A stretch of DNA of 64,000 bases from Chryseobacterium sp. SORGH_AS_0447 (lineage in GTDB: Bacteria > Bacteroidota > Bacteroidia > Flavobacteriales > Weeksellaceae): positions 3,776,501 through 3,840,500 of the forward strand of contig NZ_JAUTAR010000001.1 in NCBI RefSeq assembly GCF_030818695.1, read 5' to 3'. Below, piece by piece: positions 16,999 to 24,470 of the stretch. A model generated the notes under the pieces. That model saw only the letters and a program-made list of their open reading frames with translations. It searched no databases and was not told the DNA's origin. Position 1 is the stretch's first letter; the number at the start of each line of letters is the position of its first letter. The position numbers were made by a program, and so were the translations under genes.

Positions 16999-19839
16999 TT
17001 AATGCGCTTCCAGCCAGTTCTCTCCCACTCCTACTTCCACCAATAGCGGAACCTGGGTTTCAATGGCATTTTCCATTTCCATTTTGATGATGTTGACGGC
17101 CAGTTCCACTTCTTCTATTGGAGATTCGAAAACCAATTCGTCATGAACCTGCAAGAGCATTCTGGTCTGCAGTTTTTCTTTTTCAAATTCTTTCTGGATC
17201 TTGATCATTGCCATTTTCACCACGTCGGCGGCACTTCCCTGGATCGGAGCGTTAACGGCGTTCCTTTCGGCATGGGCACGAACGACAAAGTTACCGGAAC
17301 TGATGTCTTTCAGGTGGCGCTTCCTTCCCAGGATGGTTTCCACATAACCAATTTCACGGGCTTTTTTCACCTGGTCTGCCATGTAAGCTTTCAATTTTGA
17401 GTAGGTTTCGAAATAGGCTTCGATCATCTGTTTAGCCTCACTTCTGGACAATCCGGTCTGCTCTGCCAAAGCAAAGGCACCCTGACCGTATAAAATCCCG
17501 AAATTAACGGTTTTGGCCTGGCTTCTCTGGATTTTGGATACTTCTTCCAATGGAATATTGAAGAGTTTTGCCGCCGTGGAAGCGTGAATATCTTCCCCGT
17601 CTTGGAAGGCTTTGATCATGTTGTCTTCGCCGGAAATCTCAGCAATCAGACGCAGCTCGATCTGGGAATAATCGGCAGAGATAATCTTTTTCCCTTCGCC
17701 AGCCACAAATGCTCCACGGATCTGCTGGCCTCTCAACGTCCGGATCGGGATGTTTTGCAGGTTCGGGTTAACACTCGCCAGACGGCCTGTTGCGGCAGTG
17801 GTCTGGGAGAAATTGGTATGCACCCGGTTGTCCGATTTTTCAATCTGGGACGGCAGGGCATCCACATATGTTGATTTTAATTTCTGATAAGTCCTATATT
17901 CTAAAATATGCTGGATGATTTCATGCTTGGTGGCCAGTTTTTGAAGGATATCTTCCGAAGTCGCGTACTGCCCGGTTTTGGTTTTCTTGGCCTTTGGGTC
18001 TAGCTGCATTTTTTCAAACAGGATTTCACCGAGCTGTTTTGGGGAGTTGACGTTGAATTCTTCTCCGGAAAGTTCAAATATTTTGGCTTCCAGCTGTCTC
18101 AGGTCATTTTCCAGGTCAATGCTTTCCTGCGCCAGCCATTTTTCGTCCAGTGAAATCCCTGCGAGTTCCATTTTAGCAAGAACTTCCATCAGCGGCATTT
18201 CAATGTTGAAGAACAGATCTTCCAAATTTTCCTTCTTTAACTGCGGAGCAAAAAGCTCGTACAACTGGAACGTTACGTCGGCATCTTCTGCTGCATAATC
18301 GGTTTGGGTTCTCAGATCCGCATCCCGGAAGTTGCCCTGGTTTTTGCCTTTCTTTCCGATGATGGTTTCGATGGAAACCGGTTTATAGCCTAAGTAGATT
18401 TCGGAAAGGTAATCCATTCCGTGTCTGCCATCCGGGTTCAGTAGGTAATGGGCGATCATGGTGTCAAACATCGCTCCTTTTACGGTAATATTATATCTTC
18501 TCAGAATTTTATAGTCGAATTTCAGGTTATGCGCCACTTTCAGAAGGTCTTCCTTTTCAAAGAACGGCCTGAAAATTTCCAAAGTCTGCAACACTTCTCC
18601 CTGGTCTTCAGAAAGCGGAACGTAATACGCCAATCCTTTTTTATAAGAAAAGCTCATACCTACCAGTTCGGCTTCCAGCTCATTCAGTGAAGTAGTTTCC
18701 ATATCGAAACATACCACCCTCTGCTGTAAAAGATTTCTCACAAGCATTTTCTGTGCTTTCGGATTATCTACAAACTGATACAGATGATCATTGTGCTCGA
18801 TGGTTGATTTCGTTCCGGCTGCCTGGTCCATTTCTTCATACGTAGCAAAAAGGTCCAGCTGACCTACTGCCTGAGCGACTTTCTGCTGCGGTGTCGTTTC
18901 GGTGACGGTAACTTCCACGGTTGCTGTTCCGGTAACGATCGGCGCAAAAGCTCTGTATAAATTATCGTACAGTCTTCTGAACTCGATTTCATCGAAGACT
19001 TCCTTTACTTTTTCAAAATCCGGAGTTTCCAGGTCATACTGTTCCTGATGGAATTCCACCGGTGCATCGCAGATGATGGTCGCCAACTTTTTAGACAGGA
19101 TGCCTCGCTCTGCCGAAGCTTCTACTTTTTCTTTCAGCTTCCCTTTCAGTTCATGGGTGTTGGCCAGCAGGTTTTCAATGCTTCCGTATTCTTTCAGGAA
19201 TTTCATTGCGGTCTTTTCACCCACTCCATCAAGACCGGGAATGTTATCGACCGAATCGCCCATCATCGCAAGGAAATCGATGACCTGTTTAGGCCTCTCA
19301 ATCTGGTATTTGGCTTTTACTTCTTCCACGCCTAAAATTTCAACTTCGCTTCCTTTTAGTCCGGGTTTGTAGATTTTTATCTTATCGGTAACCAACTGGG
19401 CAAAATCTTTATCCGGCGTTACCATAAAGGTCGTATAGCCTTCTTTCTCCGCTTTGCAGGCAATGGTTCCGATCACGTCATCGGCTTCATATCCGGGCAC
19501 GCCCAGAATCGGAATGTGCATAGCCTGCAGGATCCGGTGAATGTAAGGGATCGCCGCCGTAATGGCTTCAGGCGTTTCGCTCCGGTTGGCTTTGTATTCA
19601 AGAAAATCGGAGGTTCTTACACTGGCTTCCCCAACATCGAACACAACGGCAAGATGGGTCGGTCTCTCCCTACGGATCAGTTCGATCAAAGAATTGGTAA
19701 AACCGAAGATGGCAGAAGTGTCCAGTCCGGCACTGGTGATCCGAGGGCTTCTGATCAATGCGTAATATCCCCTGAAAATCATTGCATAGGCATCGATGAG
19801 AAAGAGCCTTTTATCCTGTGTTGCGTCCATATTTTCCAT
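16999..19839 (-). CDS. polA: DNA polymerase I
   Basis: 946 residues from the ATG at 19839. Domains in order: 5'-3' exonuclease (FLIDAYAMIFRGYYAL, GYEADDVIGT, DGVGEKTA), 3'-5' proofreading exonuclease with acidic sites retained (CFDMETTSLN, AEDADVTFQLY) and the family A polymerase (DYSQIELRLIA, RSQAKTVNFGILYG, QVHDELVFE). It fills gaps and removes RNA primers in replication and repair. The reading extends to a TTG at 19848, but the promoter box at 19846-19853 points to 19839 or the next ATG at 19830. Confidence 0.97.
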   Translation of the reverse strand: MENMDATQDKRLFLIDAYAMIFRGYYALIRSPRITSAGLDTSAIFGFTNSLIELIRRERPTHLAVVFDVGEASVRTSDFLEYKANRSETPEAITAAIPYIHRILQAMHIPILGVPGYEADDVIGTIACKAEKEGYTTFMVTPDKDFAQLVTDKIKIYKPGLKGSEVEILGVEEVKAKYQIERPKQVIDFLAMMGDSVDNIPGLDGVGEKTAMKFLKEYGSIENLLANTHELKGKLKEKVEASAERGILSKKLATIICDAPVEFHQEQYDLETPDFEKVKEVFDEIEFRRLYDNLYRAFAPIVTGTATVEVTVTETTPQQKVAQAVGQLDLFATYEEMDQAAGTKSTIEHNDHLYQFVDNPKAQKMLVRNLLQQRVVCFDMETTSLNELEAELVGMSFSYKKGLAYYVPLSEDQGEVLQTLEIFRPFFEKEDLLKVAHNLKFDYKILRRYNITVKGAMFDTMIAHYLLNPDGRHGMDYLSEIYLGYKPVSIETIIGKKGKNQGNFRDADLRTQTDYAAEDADVTFQLYELFAPQLKKENLEDLFFNIEMPLMEVLAKMELAGISLDEKWLAQESIDLENDLRQLEAKIFELSGEEFNVNSPKQLGEILFEKMQLDPKAKKTKTGQYATSEDILQKLATKHEIIQHILEYRTYQKLKSTYVDALPSQIEKSDNRVHTNFSQTTAATGRLASVNPNLQNIPIRTLRGQQIRGAFVAGEGKKIISADYSQIELRLIAEISGEDNMIKAFQDGEDIHASTAAKLFNIPLEEVSKIQRSQAKTVNFGILYGQGAFALAEQTGLSRSEAKQMIEAYFETYSKLKAYMADQVKKAREIGYVETILGRKRHLKDISSGNFVVRAHAERNAVNAPIQGSAADVVKMAMIKIQKEFEKEKLQTRMLLQVHDELVFESPIEEVELAVNIIKMEMENAIETQVPLLVEVGVGENWLEAH

Positions 19840-19845
19840 AAAGAA

Positions 19846-19876
19846 CAAAGATAAGGAATTAGTTTTCTTTTTTCAA
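19846..19876 (-). promoter_or_regulatory. polA promoter
   Basis: On the minus strand, TATCTTTG (19853-19846) is an exact -7 box, preceded after a 20-base spacer by TTG (19876-19874) as -33. Only six bases separate the box from the ATG at 19839, so the message is leaderless or nearly so. Confidence 0.6.
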
Positions 19877-19981
19877 CTGAAACCCGAGATTCGGAAATAT
19901 TGTGTGGGTTTACATTCAGGATTTGCATCATGCTGGAAGATGTTACGCTTTCTGTGCTGGTCTTATATTTTGACGTTGATT

Positions 19982-20032
19982 TTTTCATCGGGTTGCAACC
20001 CGATGCTGATGTAAACCGCCCCTTTGGGGCTG
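19982..20032. repeat. REP-like composite repeat, copy 1
   Basis: About 50 bases made of a palindrome (CATCGGGTTGCAACCCGATG), the linker CTGATGTAAACC and a second short hairpin (GCCCCTTTGGGGC). It is repeated almost exactly at 20112-20161; copy 2 has one base less in the first palindrome. Confidence 0.85.
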
Positions 20033-20111
20033 ACCTAACGTTAAAGGCAGAAATACTAACTGAAGATAAATCTGTTTTGGAAATTACAAATATTTGGATG
20101 TGATGATTCAA

Positions 20112-20161
20112 TTTTCATCGGGTTGCACCCGATGCTGATGTAAACCGCCCCTTTGGGGCTG
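20112..20161. repeat. REP-like composite repeat, copy 2
   Basis: Same orientation as copy 1, 130 bases away. The first palindrome reads CATCGGGTTGCACCCGATG (one A lost); the rest is identical through GCCCCTTTGGGGCTG. Confidence 0.85.
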
Positions 20162-20304
20162 GCCGGAATTAACGTTGGAGATTTTATCAAAGATGAGACG
20201 GATTTTAAAAATCAACAACAGGGATTATTATGGCAAATGTCAATCTTTTTAGTGTTGGGTTGGTCATTTGGTCCTGATATCTTTTTGGAGAATACCTTTT
20301 TTTA

Positions 20305-20736
20305 TCAACAGTCATTGTTTTCGTAGTTGATTTTTTCCAGCATGTCTTTGTAGCTTTCAATCTGTTTCGGACCGATCTTTTGCTCTTGAAGGATTACGGG
20401 CAGCTGTCTTTTTCCGTCTGGGCTGATCCAAATGCCTTTCATCAGGTTTCCTTCTTTTCTCAGGATCATGAGACCTGTAAAACCGTATTCCACCATCGCG
20501 TACTGGTTTTTACCGTTTCCGGAGATGCTGAGCTGCAGCCAGTTGCTTATTTGATCGTACCTGTAGATTCCGTTGTAAAAAGGATCTGCTCCACAACCGT
20601 TTTCCTCTTCCTGAAGATACAGGGTCACCGGCATTTTACTGTCGACAGTTCCTTGGTAGAGAAAAGATTTCGTCTGTGCCTTAAAGGAAACAGATATTCC
20701 GGACAGGGCAATAAATAAAAGAAAAGTTCTGATCAT
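20305..20736 (-). CDS. Small secreted protein of unknown function
   Basis: 143 residues with an N-terminal signal peptide ending near FKAQ (typical flavobacterial A-Q cleavage). The mature part has beta-rich segments (SFLYQGTVDSKMPVTLYLQ, IRKEGNLMKGIWISPDGKRQLPV) and three Cys. No family is recognised. It reads like a small secreted protein that measures as a beta-sandwich; function is not inferred. Confidence 0.65.
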   Translation of the reverse strand: MIRTFLLFIALSGISVSFKAQTKSFLYQGTVDSKMPVTLYLQEEENGCGADPFYNGIYRYDQISNWLQLSISGNGKNQYAMVEYGFTGLMILRKEGNLMKGIWISPDGKRQLPVILQEQKIGPKQIESYKDMLEKINYENNDC

Positions 20737-20810
20737 TTCTAAATTTTTAATATTTTAATAAAAGTAAGAAATCCCGCTGTTCCTGAAAAGTCCAGGCAAA
20801 CAACCGGAGG

Positions 20811-20916
20811 TCTTCTGCCCTAGCCCGGATTGAGCGGCCTGTCTGAGCTCTTTTTACGGAAGGACCGGGCCAGGCGTAAAAAAGCGAGTAGTGAAAGCCG
20901 GAAAAAGCTCCTGAAA
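20811..20916 (+). ncRNA. Candidate structured RNA (Flavo-1-like)
   Basis: A GC-rich block opening TCTTCTGCCCTAGCCCGGAT and closing GAAAGCCGGAAAAAGCTCCT, with a central hairpin TTTTTACG (20851-20858) / CGTAAAAA (20875-20882). This arrangement (CCCTAGCCC..., AT hairpin, AGCGGG/AGCCGG-AAAAGCTCCT) recurs between genes in Flavobacteria and resembles the Flavo-1 motif as I remember it; identity is not proven here. Its strand and any link to neighbouring genes are uncertain. Confidence 0.45.
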
Positions 20917-21057
20917 ATAGGTATTGGTGGATGGTGGGCGGTGAATGGTGAATGGTTAATAGTGAATTGTCAATAGTAAATGGTTAACAGCCGATAGCCA
21001 GTAGCCAGTGCCAGTAGCTAAAAATAATGTTTATGTGTAATTGCGGGGGTTTTTCCG

Positions 21058-21083
21058 TTAAAAAAGACCCCGGGTGAGGTCTT
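21058..21083 (-). terminator. Terminator of the Imm51 gene
   Basis: On the minus strand AAGACC, an 8-base loop, GGTCTT followed by TTTT; ten bases after the stop of the Imm51-type gene. Confidence 0.65.
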
Positions 21084-21093
21084 GGTATTTTGG

Positions 21094-21444
21094 TTAATCG
21101 ATTTCTGCTTTCAGGAAGAGGTCCTGGATCTGCACTTCATCTTCGCAGGTCTTTCTGAACTCGGTGATGAATTCCTTTAGCCGGTCCGGGTTTTCGGAAT
21201 AAGCGCAGAACATATCGGCTTCGGGGTCGAATTTGACATCTTCCGCCAGATCAGGCCTTTTTTCTTCAATGAAGATTTTCGCCAGCGAGGCCCAGTCATC
21301 CCCATTGCCTTCGAAACCTTCGTCTTTCCTCCATTCGAAGATTTCGGGCTTGTAGGTTCCGGCGTTTAAACATACTGAAAAAGTTTTGTCTGAGGCTACC
21401 CAGAAAAAGGGCTTGATGGCCGTTTCAAAATTGTAGGCTTCCAT
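21094..21444 (-). CDS. Immunity protein, Imm51-like
   Basis: A 116-residue acidic cytoplasmic protein that fits the Imm51 family: an N-terminal IKPFFWVASDKTFSVCLNAGTYK, then DEGFEGNGDDWASLAKIF and FDPEADMFCAYSENPDRLKEF. Such proteins neutralise toxins delivered by contact-dependent or type VI systems. No cognate toxin lies beside it; it sits at the downstream end of the type VI locus, 94 bases after the immunity candidate at 21539, with its own terminator. Confidence 0.75.
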   Translation of the reverse strand: MEAYNFETAIKPFFWVASDKTFSVCLNAGTYKPEIFEWRKDEGFEGNGDDWASLAKIFIEEKRPDLAEDVKFDPEADMFCAYSENPDRLKEFITEFRKTCEDEVQIQDLFLKAEID

Positions 21445-21538
21445 ACTTTTAAGTTTGATTTAGTTTAAGTAACTTAAAGATACGGAATTTCTTTTTTGAT
21501 TAAAATTTTATAACATTTATTAACTTTTTCAGCAATTT

Positions 21539-21982
21539 TTATTCTTTTACCGGAATTGCCATGTCTTCCATACAGTTTTTAAGGATTGTGCTGATGTAGT
21601 TTCCTTTTTTTCTTGAAATACATGCAGTAGCAAAGGTAAGAGGCGCAATATATTTTTCACCTATATAATCCGGGCTTGTAAGAACAGGCATCATAAAATA
21701 AGCATTTGTCTTATCTTCGGTATCCATAAACCATTTTCCGCCAATATGTTTACGAAAGGTTTCTCCGATATAAATAGTCAACAAATCCAAAAGTTCCGTA
21801 TTTTCTTTTAATTCTAATCTATCATTAAAATTACTGATAATCCAGCTTTCCAATTCATCAAGCGACTTTATACTGTAATCCAGATTTAAGTTGTTTTTTT
21901 TCGCAAATTCTTCAGTAAATGAATCCATTTTATCGTCAATATAAAATATCCAATCCTGAAAATTTTCTTTTGTGTATGACAT
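21539..21982 (-). CDS. Candidate immunity protein for the PAAR-HINT-nuclease effector
   Basis: 147 residues, soluble, with no signal peptide. Visible pattern: ELLDLLTIYIGETFRKHIGGKWFMD, then AYFMMPVLTSP. No named family is recognised. The gene begins nine bases after the stop of the toxin gene, the usual place for an immunity gene, and a cytoplasmic inhibitor suits a nuclease. Base composition is AT-richer than the flanking structural genes. Confidence 0.7.
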   Translation of the reverse strand: MSYTKENFQDWIFYIDDKMDSFTEEFAKKNNLNLDYSIKSLDELESWIISNFNDRLELKENTELLDLLTIYIGETFRKHIGGKWFMDTEDKTNAYFMMPVLTSPDYIGEKYIAPLTFATACISRKKGNYISTILKNCMEDMAIPVKE

Positions 21983-21991
21983 ATTAATTAT

Positions 21992-23662
21992 TTAAGGTTT
22001 ATGTGAAACTGTAATTCCTGCTGCTTTTAACTCATCAAGAAGTGGTTGACTGGCTCCTCCTTCAATTCTCCATTCAATATCCCAGCCTTTTCTGACCAAT
22101 GCTTTATCTCTCTGAATTTCGTACATAATTTCTTCTGTTCTCGAAAAATAGTTACCCGATTTAACCTCAACACCCATTTTATTTTCTACATCTGCAATAT
22201 CTAATCTGCGATTAACCGTTTGTCCGTTTACGTCTACTTTTACTGTAGCTTCCCTTGTTCCCCATCCAATCTCTTTATGATAAGCATCTGCGGCGGCATT
22301 TCCTTTATTAGCATTTTGAATGGCAACCTCATATTTCTTGCTCCAATCGTTATAATTTAATTCTCCGCCCCTTGCCTGATAATCTTCCCACCTCTGGGCT
22401 TTATGTTCCGGAGTTCCAGCTTCAGGCTTATACCCATTATGCACTAAAATTCCATCTTCAGTCACATAATAATTTTCGTTTCCTTCAATATCAAAATTAA
22501 AAACTTTTTCATAATGTGGCAAAGTTTCTATGCTTATTACTGTGGTATAGTCTCCTCCTTTTAAATGTAATACATCACCGGGCTGCAGGTCTCGCGCCTC
22601 AATCCATTCATCATTACAGAAAAAACGGTGCTCCGGGGTTACTCTTACAAACTCCCCTGTCGGTAATTCGATGGTGAGCATCTGCAAAGTAAACCTTTCG
22701 TGTTTTTTAAGAATAGGTTTATACTCCTGTTCCTTCGTTAACTCATTATACGTCAATACTAAATTTCCTTCAAATAAATTTTCAATATCAGCCAACCCAT
22801 TTACTGTATGTACTTTTGTACCAGCGGGAAAACAAACCAGGCTCGCCCCTTTTGCTGCAAAGACACTCAAAATCAGGGCGATACTGCTTTCTTTTAATTT
22901 ATCCAAGGTATCCTGATCGCTGCTCCAGATATTGTACTGCTCATAGTATGCTCCTCCAATTCCCAGCCCTCGCATGATCTTACAAAAAGTAGGCGCTTTC
23001 ATAAAACCTTTAAAGGTAAATTGCTCAATAAGCTCTTTTTTAGCAGTATTGGCGAATTGCCGTCCGAATTCTCTTCCAAAAGTAGCTGCCCCCTGCCTGG
23101 TTGCCAGTGCAGAAACACCTCCTGCAGCAGAGGTGGCTCCCATGGTCATAGCTCCCAAGCCTCTTCCTGCCAAAAAACCAAAAGCGAAATTGGCAACGTG
23201 ACCGAGATTCGTTAAGGCTGCACTTCCCCACGCTTCCCAAACGGTTTCTTTTGGCGTAATAGTTCCCCCTTCTACCGGACACATCATGACCGAAAATAGC
23301 GTAAGTGCTTTTTTCCCATAAATCTCCAAGACAGGGGATTGTTTGGTCCAGATTCTTTGTGTAGCAGCAGATTTACATTTTATATATCCAACGGCTATCG
23401 CAGCTACAATGGCTGCTGCAATAAGCGCAGCAACAAGCCAGCCCGGTCCCGGAATACAGCAGCAGATTCCCGCAGCCGCCCCTGCTATGAACGCCACATT
23501 CCCGAGACACAAAAAATTATTATCCTTTAGTGTATCTTCTTCCGTAGCAGCTAAATGACCACTCATGTACGTGGTTTTCTGGCTCGTAACTTTCATTTGT
23601 TTGGGAGCCATCCCTTTGCTACAGACCAGATAATGTTTTTCGGTGAGATACTGTTCTTCCAT
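21992..23662 (-). CDS. T6SS effector: PAAR-like (DUF4280) - HINT - nuclease toxin
   Basis: 556 residues in modules. The N-terminus (about 1-150) is PAAR-like, with the DUF4280-type MMCPVEGGTITP segment, interrupted by two glycine/alanine-rich membrane helices (about 52-92). About 274-408 is a HINT self-cleaving domain, from CFPAGTKVHTVNG to ILVHNG, with nucleophile Cys and terminal His-Asn intact. The tail (about 409-556) has RRLDIAD followed ten residues later by GVEVKSG, a PD-(D/E)xK nuclease core, and TEEIMYEIQRD. The likely route is loading on VgrG, delivery, self-cleavage and DNA cutting in the target. It lies three bases after an adaptor-like gene and is followed by its immunity candidate. 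Confidence 0.85.
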   Translation of the reverse strand: MEEQYLTEKHYLVCSKGMAPKQMKVTSQKTTYMSGHLAATEEDTLKDNNFLCLGNVAFIAGAAAGICCCIPGPGWLVAALIAAAIVAAIAVGYIKCKSAATQRIWTKQSPVLEIYGKKALTLFSVMMCPVEGGTITPKETVWEAWGSAALTNLGHVANFAFGFLAGRGLGAMTMGATSAAGGVSALATRQGAATFGREFGRQFANTAKKELIEQFTFKGFMKAPTFCKIMRGLGIGGAYYEQYNIWSSDQDTLDKLKESSIALILSVFAAKGASLVCFPAGTKVHTVNGLADIENLFEGNLVLTYNELTKEQEYKPILKKHERFTLQMLTIELPTGEFVRVTPEHRFFCNDEWIEARDLQPGDVLHLKGGDYTTVISIETLPHYEKVFNFDIEGNENYYVTEDGILVHNGYKPEAGTPEHKAQRWEDYQARGGELNYNDWSKKYEVAIQNANKGNAAADAYHKEIGWGTREATVKVDVNGQTVNRRLDIADVENKMGVEVKSGNYFSRTEEIMYEIQRDKALVRKGWDIEWRIEGGASQPLLDELKAAGITVSHKP

Positions 23663-23665
23663 AAT

Positions 23666-24463
23666 CTATTCTTCCAAAGTTAGCCGAAGATAGGAATGGT
23701 TGTAATAAAACTCGCCCAACTCCTCGGTAATGGTAAAATCAGACTCTAATAATGTAATATTATCATAAACATATTTTCCTGTCATTTTATATTCAGGATG
23801 CATGTAATTGTCTTTTGTAAATTGTCGCAGCCGTTCAATCACTTTATTGTCACGAACCATTTTTCCTTCGTAGTTTCGTTCAATAGCTCCGTTTTCCAGA
23901 TCCTTTTCCCTTAAATTGATATTGACCGGAATTACGACTCCTGCCCCGAACCTGTCCATTTCATTTTTCTTAATATATTTCGTACCTCCGCTGTCAACAC
24001 TTTGCCTGAAAATGAAAAAATACTGATGCAGAAAATGAATAAACCGAATATTTTTGATCTCCATTTCTTCATTGCTCAACTCAAATTCTTTAGCACGAAT
24101 AACCTCATAAGATTCCAGCGGATGCGCATTGGTAAGCCAGGCTTTTACTTTCTGCCATTTGTCTCGTATCTGATCTCTGTTAAATACTTTTTCAATTATA
24201 CCCTCTGCATTTATTCCTATTTCGATTTCTTTATAGATACTGCATATCCTGTTGGTCATTTCTGCAATCTGCGTCATGATGGGATCTTCATAATCGTCCA
24301 GCGCATATAATGATTCCACAATATTAAACCGGTACAGATCGTCTTCCAAACCTTTATAAGTGATTTCATTTTTAATTCTAATCTTATAGTCACTTTTTAC
24401 ACTATGAACTTTTGTAGTTCCTATGATTTCTGTATTATATTTAAAGGTTTTATCCTTTTCCAT
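23666..24463 (-). CDS. VgrG-linked protein, possible effector adaptor
   Basis: 265 residues, no signal or membrane helix. The first half (IRIKNEITYKG..., EIEIGINAEGIIEKVFNRDQIRDKWQKVKAWL) has the same order of features as the C-terminal part of the LysM-linked protein at 36747: a beta-rich start, a 'G-x-I-x-x-I' turn, IR-x-x-W/F-x-x-(I/V)K, a phenylalanine-glutamate site and a helix with YF. It lies between vgrG2 (seven bases before it) and the PAAR-HINT toxin (three bases after), the place where adaptor/chaperone genes are found in other type VI clusters. That role is inference. Confidence 0.6.
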   Translation of the reverse strand: MEKDKTFKYNTEIIGTTKVHSVKSDYKIRIKNEITYKGLEDDLYRFNIVESLYALDDYEDPIMTQIAEMTNRICSIYKEIEIGINAEGIIEKVFNRDQIRDKWQKVKAWLTNAHPLESYEVIRAKEFELSNEEMEIKNIRFIHFLHQYFFIFRQSVDSGGTKYIKKNEMDRFGAGVVIPVNINLREKDLENGAIERNYEGKMVRDNKVIERLRQFTKDNYMHPEYKMTGKYVYDNITLLESDFTITEELGEFYYNHSYLRLTLEE

Positions 24464-24470
24464 TTTTGAA

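Larger units (their letters stand above)
19849..20304. other. Intergenic region between polA and a secreted small protein gene
   Basis: Holds the polA promoter and two copies of a composite palindromic repeat (separate entries). Open frames here follow the repeats and are not believed. Confidence 0.6.
20737..21093. other. Intergenic region with structured and low-complexity sequence
   Basis: About 360 bases: a candidate structured RNA (20811-20916), a degenerate low-complexity run of GTGAATGG/TAGTAAATGG/AGCCAGTAG-type units (about 20930-21020) and a terminator for the downstream Imm51 gene. Confidence 0.6.

Noticed and set aside
19900..20111. Small ORFs on both strands between polA and the secreted protein
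   Set aside because: They run through the palindromic repeats and the polA promoter; no family or start signal.
20930..21020. Possible tandem repeat or CRISPR-like array (GTGAATGG/AGTAAATGG/GCCAGTAGC units)
   Set aside because: Units are short, degenerate and without regular spacers; low-complexity intergenic sequence.
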